Positions 26,313 to 34,520 of a DNA stretch of 64,000 bases are shown one piece after another. The position numbers and the translations under genes are program-made. The first letter of the stretch is position 1. The number at the start of each line of letters is the position of its first letter. Below the pieces are notes generated by a model, which saw only the letters and a list, made by a program, of their open reading frames with translations, did no database searches and was not told the DNA's origin. Location of the stretch: assembly GCF_002257665.1 (NCBI RefSeq), contig NZ_MQWB01000001.1, positions 1,273,828-1,337,827 on the forward strand. The letters run 5' to 3'. The stretch comes from Rubricoccus marinus (GTDB lineage Bacteria > Bacteroidota > Rhodothermia > Rhodothermales > Rubricoccaceae).

Positions 26313-28303
26313 CACCATCGCGCTCCGTGTCTACTCCACCGCCAGAGGCCGCACCGACCGGGCCTCTGGCGGTGGGGTGGCGGCGCGAGGCCGTGTTCGT
26401 GGCGCTCGCGCTGACGGGCTTAGTGGTGGGGTTCGCCGCCGAGCGAATGGGGATGGGGCCTCTGGCGTGGGGCGCATACGCCGTTTCGTACGCGTTCGGC
26501 GGCTGGGACGGGCTCCGCGCCGGGCTGGGCGCGCTGCGCCAGAGGCGGGCGGACATCGACCTGCTGATGATCCTCGCGGCCGTGGGCGCGCTGGCCATCG
26601 GGGCGCCGTTCGAGGGCGCAATGTTGCTGTTCCTGTTCTCGCTCTCGAACCTGCTCCAGGACATCGCGCTGGGCCGTAGTCGCCGGGCCATCGGAGCGCT
26701 GATGGACCTCCGGCCCGACGTGGCGCTTGTACGTCGCGATGGCGCACTCGTCGAGCTTCCCGTCGGGGAGGTCGAGATCGGCGAGACGATCCGGCTGAAG
26801 CCCGGGGACCGCGTCCCGCTGGACGGGGAGGTTTTGACGGGCCGGAGCCTGCTGGACCAAGCCTCGCTGACGGGGGAGAGCGTGCCCGTCGAGAAGAACC
26901 CCGGCGACGCCGTGTTCGCGGGGACGGTCAACGGCGGCGGTGCGCTGGACGTGCGCGTAACGACGGCCGCTGGCGCCTCCGCCATCGCGCGCGTGATCCA
27001 GCTCGTGGAGCAGGCGCAAGGCGAAAAAGCCGAAACGCAGCGGCTCCTCGACCGGTTCGAGCAACCGTACGCGCTGGGCGTGATCGCGCTCACGCTTATC
27101 GCCATCGCGCTTCCGCCTCTGGCGTGGGGCGAGGCGTTCCGCCCGGCGTTTTACCGCGCGATGACGCTCATGGTCGCCGCGAGCCCGTGCGCGCTCATCA
27201 TCTCGACGCCAGCGGCCGTTCTCAGCGCGATCGCTGCCGCGGCACGGCGCGGCGTGCTGTTCAAAGGTGGCGCGTATGTCGAGGCCGCTGGGACCGTCCG
27301 CGCCGTCGTGTTCGACAAGACGGGCACGCTCACAACGGGCCAGCACCGGCTGACGGACGTGGTCGCGTGCGAGGGCGAACGCGCCGACGAGGTGCTGGCA
27401 TTGGCCGCGTCCGTCCAGGCATCGAGCGAGCATCACCTGGGGGCGGCGACCGTGACGGCCGCGCGCGAGCACCGGCTCGACGTTCCCCTCGCCAGCGGCT
27501 TCCAGGCAAGCGTCGGCCGCGGAGTCTCGGCGGTTGTGGACGGGCGCGAGGTCGCCGTCGGCAACGCGCGGTTCTATGCCGAGCGCCGCGTCGCACGATG
27601 GTCCGACGCGCAGCGCACCGTCTCGCGCCTGGAGGCGGAAGGCAAAACCGCCGTTGTCGTCGCCGTGGCCGAGAGCGGGCGGCCTCTGGCGCCAGAGGCC
27701 CCTGACGAATCCGAGACGGAAGGGGTCGTGGGATGGCGCGCCATCGGCGTGACCGCGTTCGCGGACGCGGTGCGGACCGGCGCGCCAGAGGCCATCCGTC
27801 AGCTTCGCGAGGCTGGCGTGGAGCGCATCGTGCTGCTGACAGGGGACAATCGCGCCGTCGCGGAGGCGGTCGGGCGAGCGGTCGGCGTGGACGCCGTGGT
27901 GGCGGAGGCGCTGCCGGAGACGAAGGTGGACCTGGTGCGGAGCCTCCAGGCGTCGGTCGGCCCGGTGGCCATGGTGGGCGACGGCGTCAACGACGCGCCG
28001 GCGCTCGCCGCGGCCACGCTCGGCGTCGCGATGGGCGCCGCCGGCACCGACGCCGCGCTCGAAACGGCCGACCTCGTGCTCATGGGCGACGACCTCCTCG
28101 CGCTGCCCTTCGCGCTCCGCCTCAGCCGTCGCGCGCGGCGGACGCTTGCGGTGAACCTCGGTGTTTCGCTCGCGGCCATCGCCGTCATGGTGATGCTGAT
28201 CCTGACCGTCGGCCTCGCGCTGCCCATCGCGGTGGTGGGGCACGAGGGCAGCACCGTCCTCGTCTCGCTCAACGGGCTCCGGCTTCTGGCGGTCCGGCGC
28301 TAG
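26309..28303 (+). CDS. P1B-4-type heavy-metal ATPase
   Basis: A 664-residue metal-transporting P-type ATPase without an N-terminal metal-binding domain. Motifs: TGESVPVEK, the membrane motif ASPCALI (SPC, not CPC), DKTGTLTTG with the phosphorylated Asp, GDGVNDAPAL, and HEGSTVLVSLNGLRLL near the C-terminus. SPC together with HEGST defines the P1B-4 group (Co, Fe, Ni or Zn exporters such as CoaT/CtpD/PfeT); the exact ion cannot be read from sequence. The start is the ATG at 26309, which overlaps the Usp stop. It closes the nitroreductase-Usp-ATPase operon and is followed at once by an 18-bp palindrome. Confidence 0.9.
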   Translation: MTPSRSVSTPPPEAAPTGPLAVGWRREAVFVALALTGLVVGFAAERMGMGPLAWGAYAVSYAFGGWDGLRAGLGALRQRRADIDLLMILAAVGALAIGAPFEGAMLLFLFSLSNLLQDIALGRSRRAIGALMDLRPDVALVRRDGALVELPVGEVEIGETIRLKPGDRVPLDGEVLTGRSLLDQASLTGESVPVEKNPGDAVFAGTVNGGGALDVRVTTAAGASAIARVIQLVEQAQGEKAETQRLLDRFEQPYALGVIALTLIAIALPPLAWGEAFRPAFYRAMTLMVAASPCALIISTPAAVLSAIAAAARRGVLFKGGAYVEAAGTVRAVVFDKTGTLTTGQHRLTDVVACEGERADEVLALAASVQASSEHHLGAATVTAAREHRLDVPLASGFQASVGRGVSAVVDGREVAVGNARFYAERRVARWSDAQRTVSRLEAEGKTAVVVAVAESGRPLAPEAPDESETEGVVGWRAIGVTAFADAVRTGAPEAIRQLREAGVERIVLLTGDNRAVAEAVGRAVGVDAVVAEALPETKVDLVRSLQASVGPVAMVGDGVNDAPALAAATLGVAMGAAGTDAALETADLVLMGDDLLALPFALRLSRRARRTLAVNLGVSLAAIAVMVMLILTVGLALPIAVVGHEGSTVLVSLNGLRLLAVRR

Positions 28304-28321
28304 CGCCAGAGGCCTCTGGCG
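28304..28321. repeat. Inverted pair of the nine-base word after the ATPase
   Basis: CGCCAGAGGCCTCTGGCG begins on the base after the ATPase stop codon. Confidence 0.85.
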
Positions 28322-28462
28322 TGGAGAGGTCGTGAGTCCTGAGTGACGGGTTTGGGCGGTGCATCTCGTGCCCGTCCTCTCGGTCGCCAGAGGCCCGCCG
28401 CGCGCTCCCCGCGGCTGGCTATTTTCGGGCACGTCCCGTTCCCGCACGCACCCCGCTCTCCC

Positions 28463-29986
28463 ATGCGCATTTCCGCTTTCCTCCTCGCCTTCGTGCTCCT
28501 CGCGCCCGCGGCGCTGGCCCAGCACTTCCCGACCGACGACCCCGTGATCCGCGCGATCTACGCCGAGGGGATGGAGAACTCCCAGACCGAGCCTCTGGCG
28601 CACATGCTCGTGGACGTGATCGGGCCGCGCCTGGCGGGCTCACCCGGACTGGAGCAGTCTCAGGCGTGGCTGCTGGAGACGTACGGCGAGTGGGGGGTGA
28701 CGGCGCGTAAAGAGGAGTACGGCACGTGGAACAGCTGGCGGGCCGGCGCCCTCCACGCCGAGATGACCTCGCCGCGCGTCCAGCCGCTCGTCACAGAGAT
28801 CATGGCCTGGAGCCCCGCAACCAACGGGCCCGTGGAAGGCGAGGTGGTGATGCCGCCCGCCGGCCTCACGCCAGAGGCCGTCGATGGATGGCTCGCGACG
28901 CTCTCGGGCAAGTTCATCCTGTTGGACGCGCCGGAGCCGATGTGCCGCGCGATGCAGGAGTTGGAGGCCAACGCGCGCCCCGAAACCATCGAGCGGCTGG
29001 AAGCGCTCCGTGGCGAGCTGCGCCAGGAGTGGCGGGGCCGCCTGCAGGCGCTCGGCCGGGATGGCCTGCAGCGTTTGGAGGCCGCGGGCATCGCGGGCAC
29101 GCTGAACTCGCGGTGGTCCGGCGGTTGGGGCGCCAACAAGGTGTTCAGCACCACGAACCAGCGCGCCGTGGCCCTGGACGTGTCCTGCGAGGACTACGGG
29201 CTTCTGGCGCGCCTGGCGGCATCCGGCCACACGCCGAGCATCCGCGTTAACGCCGAGGCCGAGGCCTCTGGCGTGGTCCCGCAGTTCAACGTCATCGCGG
29301 AGATGCGCGGGACGGAACTGCCCGACGAGTACGTGCTGATGAGCGCGCACCTCGACTCCTGGCACGCCGCCACGGGCGCGACCGACAACGGCACGGGCAC
29401 CATCACGATGCTGGAGGCCATGCGCATCCTGAAGGAGCACTACCCCAACCCGCGCCGGACGATCCTCGTCGGGCACTGGGGCGCGGAGGAGATGGGCCTG
29501 ATCGGCTCGGGCTCGTTCCGCGAGGACCACCCGGAGGTCGTCGCGGGCCTCCAGGTCGGCTTCAACCAGGACAACGGGACGTGGCGCTTTGAGCGGATCG
29601 AGGGCCAGGGCTTCCTGGACACCGCCGAGCACCTCCCCAAGTGGATGGCCGCCGTCCCGACCGACATTCAGGCTCAGGTGACGGTCGAGGTGCCGGGTGA
29701 GCAGAACAACCGCGGCAGCGACCATACCTCGTTCGTCTGCGCCGAGGCGCCGGTTCTCCGCCTGCAGTCGCCGTACGACGAGTACCGGCAGTACACGTGG
29801 CACACGAACCTGGACACGTACGACAAGATCGTGTTCGACGACCTCAAGCAGAACGCCACGCTGACCGCGATGCTGGTCTACATGGCGAGCGAGGACCCGG
29901 AGCGGATGACGCGCGAAACCGCGAACCTGCCCGGAGACCGCGACTTCGGCCCGTGCCGCGCGCCGCAGCGCGAGCCCCGGAACTGA
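28463..29986 (+). CDS. Secreted M28-family zinc aminopeptidase
   Basis: A 507-residue exported peptidase. The signal peptide is MRISAFLLAFVLLAPAALAQ. A protease-associated-like region precedes the M28 catalytic domain: SAHLDSWHAATGATDNGTG (His and Asp metal ligands), GHWGAEEMGLIGS (Glu pair) and RGSDHTSF (last His ligand). These bind two zinc ions as in family M28 aminopeptidases and carboxypeptidases. The start is the ATG at 28463; a TATTTTC element about 36 bases upstream (28420) may be its promoter. A stem-loop with a T-rich tail follows its stop. Probable role: degradation of peptides outside the cytoplasm. Confidence 0.92.
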   Translation: MRISAFLLAFVLLAPAALAQHFPTDDPVIRAIYAEGMENSQTEPLAHMLVDVIGPRLAGSPGLEQSQAWLLETYGEWGVTARKEEYGTWNSWRAGALHAEMTSPRVQPLVTEIMAWSPATNGPVEGEVVMPPAGLTPEAVDGWLATLSGKFILLDAPEPMCRAMQELEANARPETIERLEALRGELRQEWRGRLQALGRDGLQRLEAAGIAGTLNSRWSGGWGANKVFSTTNQRAVALDVSCEDYGLLARLAASGHTPSIRVNAEAEASGVVPQFNVIAEMRGTELPDEYVLMSAHLDSWHAATGATDNGTGTITMLEAMRILKEHYPNPRRTILVGHWGAEEMGLIGSGSFREDHPEVVAGLQVGFNQDNGTWRFERIEGQGFLDTAEHLPKWMAAVPTDIQAQVTVEVPGEQNNRGSDHTSFVCAEAPVLRLQSPYDEYRQYTWHTNLDTYDKIVFDDLKQNATLTAMLVYMASEDPERMTRETANLPGDRDFGPCRAPQREPRN

Positions 29987-30016
29987 GTCTGAGGGGTTGA
30001 GGGAGGTAAGCGTGTG

Positions 30017-30054
30017 AGGGGCGGTCTCGCCAGAGGCCGCCCCTTTCGTGTTTC
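30017..30054 (+). terminator. Rho-independent terminator after the M28 peptidase
   Basis: AGGGGCGG pairs with CCGCCCCT across a loop that contains one copy of the nine-base word, followed by TTCGTGTTT. It lies 31 bases after the stop. Confidence 0.7.
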
Positions 30055-30116
30055 CGGGCGAACGCTTCGCAAGAGGCGGGCGGACCCATGCCTGCCGTCG
30101 CGGAGAAGACGCGGAA

Positions 30117-30134
30117 GCCTCTGGCGCCAGAGGC
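30117..30134. repeat. Inverted pair of the nine-base word
   Basis: GCCTCTGGCGCCAGAGGC in the 216-base gap between the ends of the convergent M28 and M14 peptidase genes; another single copy follows 15 bases later. Confidence 0.85.
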
Positions 30135-30202
30135 TCCGGCGGCGCGGCCTCTGGCGTTGAAGAGGGGAGAGGCGAACTCCTCCCCGCCGACACTCCCGCG
30201 AT

Positions 30203-32671
30203 TTACTCCGCGCCCAGGCCGAAGACGGCGTTGGCGAACAGCAGTTCGCCATCGCGCCAGAAGCCGCGGAAAAGGGGCGAGTCGAGCAGGTAGACCACTT
30301 CGCCGCGGCCCATGTTTTCGACGCCGAAGACGAGGGAGTCTTCCAACCGCTCCTGCGCCACGGTCCCGGCGAAACCGGCCGCTGGCATGCCCGATCGGAC
30401 AACGCCGACGTTCCAGCCGCTCGTGAGGAAATCGTACGGCGAGGCGTCGCGCTTGAGCACGTACATCCAGTCCGGGTAGCCGTACGCGAGTGGGTGGGAG
30501 TCGTCCAGTTGCACGCGGTAGACGGCGCCAGGCGTGTCGCCAGAGGCGCGCGTGCGGGCGCTGTCCTCGTAGCGACGTAGGCGCGACGCTGCAGAGGTGT
30601 CGGCGGCAGGAGCCTTGCGCGCGGTCAGACCGAAGCCCTCTCGGCCCGCGAGACGTTGCGCGGCGCCCTCCATCGCGATGAGTCGGCCTCCGGCGCGCAC
30701 CCAGTCGCGGAGATCCTTCGCGCGGTCCTCCGATAGCCAGGAGCCGTAGCCGCCGTCGGGGAGGATGAGCACGTCCACGTCGTCGAGGTCGGCCGTGCTA
30801 AAGCTGCCGGCGCCGAGAAGCGTGAGCGGGTAGGCCCACGTCTGGTCGAACAGGCTCCAGACCTCACCCAGCGCCGTCGGCGAGACGGGCGATTCCGTCA
30901 GCGCCGCCACGACGGGCGCGCCGACGAACCCGACGCGGTTGGAGCCGAGATCGGCGCCAGAGGCCGCGCGGCCGGTCGAGAGCGCGACGAGGCGCTGGCC
31001 TCTGGCGGCCCGCTGGACGGCCTCGTCGAAGCGCCGCCCCATCCCCTCGTTGCCGGCGCGCGTGACGATGCGGGCGCCTCTGGCGAACCGCTCGCCGTCC
31101 ACCTCGAACGCCTCCGGCGCCACGCGCACGCTGACGCCATCGCGCAAGAGGCCGGCGACGGCCGCGGCCGCGCGCGGGCCGTCCCAGGGGAGCACGTAGG
31201 CGTACGGCGTGGGTCCACCTGCGAACGGCGCCGAAGGGCTCGGCGCAGGCGTCAGCGACGCTACGGACCCGCTCGTCTCCATCGCGTCCAGGCCATAGAC
31301 GTACGGTAGCGCCCACGCCGTCACGTCGTAAGTGAGGGAATCCGCGAGGGCGGGCTCGGGCTCGAAGAGGACCTTCGCGAGCGCCCCCTGCGGCTGATCC
31401 AGCGGGATCACCATGTCGCCGGGCTCGACGGTCCACGTCTCGCGTGCCGGCCTCTGGCGACCGCCAGCGTAGGCGAGCCCGGAAGCCGTCTGCCGCTCCG
31501 TCGCCGTATGGTACGAGATGCTCTGCAGGATCAGGAGGTCCACGAGCGCCCGCATCCGGTCGGCCGATCCGCGCACGACGTAGGCCGTGACGCCAGAGGC
31601 GTCGGTGCCTCTGGCGAAGTAGTCGGCGAACTCGCGCGAGACGCGCTCGGCGTTGGCGGCCGTCGTGGCGACGGTCGTGAGGCCGGTGTCGCGGTGGTTC
31701 GCGATGCGGTCCGCGAGCGTGAGCGTGTCGCCCTCGGCGGTGACGATCGCGAGGCCGGCGCGCCCGCTACCGCCCTGCTCGTAGGTCATCCCGACGGCGC
31801 CGTTGAACGTCGGCCACGTGTCGCCGTAGCCGGGGTAGAGGAGGTCGAAGACTTCGCGCGTGAAGTAGAGCCGTCCGTCGGCGTCGAAGGCGCGTGCGTT
31901 GCCGTCGCCGATGAGGTCCTGTAGCTCGCGCTGCCACGGCGTGATCGCGGCGTGGAACGGCTCGGCGCCCGGCGCGAAGTAGTACGGGCTGTCCACGCCC
32001 TGCTCGTGGAAGTCCACGTGGACGGACGGGAGCCAGCGCTGGTAGACCGCCAGGCGCGCCCGCGTTTCCGGCTGCGTGCCCCACGCCCAGTCGCGGTTGA
32101 GGTCGAAGAGGTAGTGGTTGAACCGCCCACCTGGCCAGGACTCGTCGTGCTCCCAGGCCTCTGGCGCGGCGTTGACGCGCGCGCCGACCCTCTGGCGGAA
32201 GCCGCTCACGTAGCGCTCGCGGCCGTCCGGGTTCAGGCACGGGTCCATGATCACCACCACACGGTCCAGCCCGGTCTCGGCCGGGTCGCCAGAGGCCAGG
32301 CGGTAAAGCGTTGCCATCGCGGCCTCGGTGCTCACGCTCTCGTTGCCGTGCACGTTGTAGCTCAGCCACACGACCGGCATAAGGGGCGTGGCGGCGCCTC
32401 TGGCGGACGAGAGGCGCGAGGCGCGGACAGCCTCCACGTCCACGCCTTCGGCCGCGACGGTCAACGTGACCAGCGGGCGGCCCTCGACGCTTTCGCCGTA
32501 CGTCTCCATCGTCACGCGCGGTGAGGCTTCCGCGACGGCGCCGACGTAGTCGATCACGCGGTGGTGCGGCGTAAACCGCTCGCCGAGCGTGTAGCCCAGA
32601 AAGGCCTCTGGCGTGGGGACCTGGGCGGCGGCGCCAGAGGCGAGAAACAGGAAAGCGACGAGACGAAGCAC
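30203..32671 (-). CDS. Secreted M14-family zinc carboxypeptidase
   Basis: An 822-residue exported protein with a short signal peptide (VLRLVAFLFLASGAAAQ; GTG start at 32671). The first 370 residues form an M14 carboxypeptidase domain: SYNVHGNESVSTEA (zinc His and Glu), LNPDGRERY, FNHYLFDLNRDW and VHVDFHEQG (third zinc ligand region). The remaining half has a glutamine-amidotransferase-like fold, hinted at by DVDVLILPDGGYGSWL near residue 630, and is typical of large Bacteroidota M14 proteins. Likely a periplasmic or extracellular peptidase. A TAGCTTG element lies 26 bases before the start. The gene contains many in-frame copies of the nine-base word. Confidence 0.9.
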   Translation of the reverse strand: MLRLVAFLFLASGAAAQVPTPEAFLGYTLGERFTPHHRVIDYVGAVAEASPRVTMETYGESVEGRPLVTLTVAAEGVDVEAVRASRLSSARGAATPLMPVVWLSYNVHGNESVSTEAAMATLYRLASGDPAETGLDRVVVIMDPCLNPDGRERYVSGFRQRVGARVNAAPEAWEHDESWPGGRFNHYLFDLNRDWAWGTQPETRARLAVYQRWLPSVHVDFHEQGVDSPYYFAPGAEPFHAAITPWQRELQDLIGDGNARAFDADGRLYFTREVFDLLYPGYGDTWPTFNGAVGMTYEQGGSGRAGLAIVTAEGDTLTLADRIANHRDTGLTTVATTAANAERVSREFADYFARGTDASGVTAYVVRGSADRMRALVDLLILQSISYHTATERQTASGLAYAGGRQRPARETWTVEPGDMVIPLDQPQGALAKVLFEPEPALADSLTYDVTAWALPYVYGLDAMETSGSVASLTPAPSPSAPFAGGPTPYAYVLPWDGPRAAAAVAGLLRDGVSVRVAPEAFEVDGERFARGARIVTRAGNEGMGRRFDEAVQRAARGQRLVALSTGRAASGADLGSNRVGFVGAPVVAALTESPVSPTALGEVWSLFDQTWAYPLTLLGAGSFSTADLDDVDVLILPDGGYGSWLSEDRAKDLRDWVRAGGRLIAMEGAAQRLAGREGFGLTARKAPAADTSAASRLRRYEDSARTRASGDTPGAVYRVQLDDSHPLAYGYPDWMYVLKRDASPYDFLTSGWNVGVVRSGMPAAGFAGTVAQERLEDSLVFGVENMGRGEVVYLLDSPLFRGFWRDGELLFANAVFGLGAE

Positions 32672-32697
32672 GGAGCAAAAGGGGAGTGAACTCGCGC

Positions 32698-32704
32698 CAA
32701 GCTA
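32698..32704 (-). promoter_or_regulatory. TAGCTTG promoter element, M14 peptidase gene
   Basis: TAGCTTG on the minus strand, 26 bases before the GTG start, at the normal distance for a -7 element. Confidence 0.5.
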
Positions 32705-32788
32705 TCCGCACCGCGCCGCCGGATTCGCGATCTCGTCGTGAGGCGTGCCAGAGGCCCGGGCGATCTTGCGTGGTCTCCCGCTGCTCCC

Positions 32789-34027
32789 ATGCCTTCTCAG
32801 TTCGATGTCGTCGTCGTCGGTGCCGGTGCCGCGGGGTTCATGGCGGCCATCTTTGCGGCGCGCGAGGGCGCGAGCGTCCACGTCGTTGAGCGCTCGCGCA
32901 AGGGCGGCAAAAAGATCGTCGTGAGCGGGGGGGGGCGGTGCAACGTGCTCCCGTCCGAGGTGGACCCGAGCCGCTACGTCACCGCTTCGTCCGCGCGAAC
33001 CCTTCGTCGGATGCTGCTGAGCTGGCCTCTGGCGGAACAGCGCGCCTTTTTCGAGGACGACCTCGGCATTCCGCTCGCGATGGAAGCCGAGACGGGCAAG
33101 CTGTTTCCCGCCTCCAACCGCGCGACCGACGTGCGTGATGGCCTTCTCGCGGCGGCCCTCCGCGCTGGGGCCACGTTCTCGTTCGAATCCAGCGTGTCTG
33201 GGCTCACGCCGCCAGAGGCGAGAGGGGGCCTCTGGCGCGTCGACATCGCGAACGGCGAGCCACTTGTGTCGACGCGCGTCGTCCTCGCGACCGGTGGCCT
33301 CTCGGTCCCCAAGACCGGCTCGGATGGGTTCGGCCTCCGCCTCGCCGAATCCCTCGGTCACGCGATGAAGCCGACCTACCCCGCGCTGACGCCGCTCCTG
33401 ACCGATCCCGCCGTCCATGCGCCTCTGGCGGGCGTCTCCCTGGATGTGCACGTTCACGCGCCCGCCGGCAAGCACGGCATCCGCGCCAGAGGCGGCTTCC
33501 TCTTTACCCACCGCGGCTACAGCGGCCCGTCGGTACTCGACGTCTCGCACCTCACGACGCTCGCCCGCGCCAGAGGCGACGCGCAGGAGGTCCGCGTGCA
33601 GTGGGACGACTGGGACGCTGACGCGTGGGACCGTGCCTTCCGCGAGCCGGGGGCTGGCCTCGTGCTCACCACGCTGCGCGACCGACTGCCCAACCGGCTG
33701 GCTGAAGCGCTCCTCACGGAAGCCGAGGTGCCTGGAGACCGCGCGCGTGCCGATCTCCGCCGCGACGAACGCAAGAGGCTGGTCCGCGTGCTCACGGAGT
33801 ACCCGCTCCCGTGGACGGGCGACGAGGGCTACAAAAAGGCCGAAGTCACCGGCGGTGGCGTCACGCTCTCCGAAGTCGATCCGGTCACCTTGGAGAGCCG
33901 TCGTCAGTCAGGCCTTTTTCTGTGTGGCGAGATCCTCGACGCCTTTGGACCGATCGGGGGATACAACTTCATGTGGGCGTGGAGCACCGGCCGCGCCGCC
34001 GGTGTTGCCTCTGGCGCCAGAGGCTAA
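32789..34027 (+). CDS. BaiN/HI0933-family FAD-dependent oxidoreductase
   Basis: A 412-residue flavoprotein of the HI0933/BaiN family. The N-terminal dinucleotide-binding motif VVVGAGAAGFMAAIFAAR is followed by KIVVSGGGRCNV, a motif specific to this family. GLSVPKTGSDGFG (about residue 170), GGFLFTHRGYSGPSVLDVS (about 235) and the C-terminal GEILDAFGPIGGYNFMWAWSTGRAAG complete the pattern. Members reduce unsaturated substrates or are uncharacterised; substrate unknown. The start is the ATG at 32789. The C-terminal residues ASGARG are made by the inverted pair of the nine-base word at the gene end. Confidence 0.92.
   Translation: MPSQFDVVVVGAGAAGFMAAIFAAREGASVHVVERSRKGGKKIVVSGGGRCNVLPSEVDPSRYVTASSARTLRRMLLSWPLAEQRAFFEDDLGIPLAMEAETGKLFPASNRATDVRDGLLAAALRAGATFSFESSVSGLTPPEARGGLWRVDIANGEPLVSTRVVLATGGLSVPKTGSDGFGLRLAESLGHAMKPTYPALTPLLTDPAVHAPLAGVSLDVHVHAPAGKHGIRARGGFLFTHRGYSGPSVLDVSHLTTLARARGDAQEVRVQWDDWDADAWDRAFREPGAGLVLTTLRDRLPNRLAEALLTEAEVPGDRARADLRRDERKRLVRVLTEYPLPWTGDEGYKKAEVTGGGVTLSEVDPVTLESRRQSGLFLCGEILDAFGPIGGYNFMWAWSTGRAAGVASGARG
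34007..34024. repeat. Inverted pair of the nine-base word at BaiN gene end
   Basis: GCCTCTGGCGCCAGAGGC runs up to the stop codon and encodes the last residues ASGARG. It is the last copy before a 2.4-kb stretch with none. Confidence 0.85.
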
Positions 34028-34203
34028 CCACTAGTTTGTCATCCGCTTTGCTTCGCAAGGGGCTGTCAGAGTCTCGCGGTCGGGCGACAGTGCCGGGATA
34101 GGGAGAAGCCGGAATATCAGATTGATAACGCCCAAACACGGAAACACGCGTGATCTAAGGCGTATGCTGTCTACTTAAGGTTCTCGCACACCCCGTCTAT
34201 TAC

Positions 34204-34452
34204 ATGCACCTCCGTACTCTCCTCGTAGCCCTAGCCCTCCTGGTGTCTAGCGCTGCCATGTCCCAGAGCGTCCCCGATTGGGCCTCGTCGTCCCAGAGCA
34301 CTTCCGAAGCGTCGGAGGACAACTTTGGTCCTGGGCCACCTCCCCCGCCGCCCCCACCGCCGAACGTCCCGTTGGATGGAGGCCTTGGGCTTCTCGCGCT
34401 CGCAGGTGCTGGATACGCAGCGAAGAAGCTTCGCGCTCAAAAGAACGACTAA
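34204..34452 (+). CDS. Small PID-CTERM-like exported protein
   Basis: An 82-residue protein: a signal peptide (MHLRTLLVALALLVSSAAMS), a Ser-rich stretch, a run of nine or so prolines (residues 45-53), and a tail of PLDGG (56-60), a hydrophobic Ala/Gly/Leu segment and a basic end (AAKKLRAQKND). A Pro-x-Asp-Gly-Gly motif, membrane segment and Lys/Arg tail are the layout of the PID-CTERM sorting signals handled by exosortases in Bacteroidota; an exosortase gene lies at 44.6 kb. The mature part is only about 35 residues. It lies 68 bases before the type IX-secreted protein gene. The 176 bases upstream are AT-richer than their surroundings and hold no other feature I can name. Confidence 0.7.
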   Translation: MHLRTLLVALALLVSSAAMSQSVPDWASSSQSTSEASEDNFGPGPPPPPPPPPNVPLDGGLGLLALAGAGYAAKKLRAQKND

Positions 34453-34520
34453 ACCGACTGACCCGCGACGCGCTCTCAGAAGTGCATCGCGGTTTCGATC
34501 TACCCGAACTCAATACCGAC

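Noticed and set aside
34176-34183. TAAGGTTC as the promoter element of the small PID-CTERM-like gene
   Set aside because: The spacing inside the word does not fit TAnnTTnG; left unassigned.
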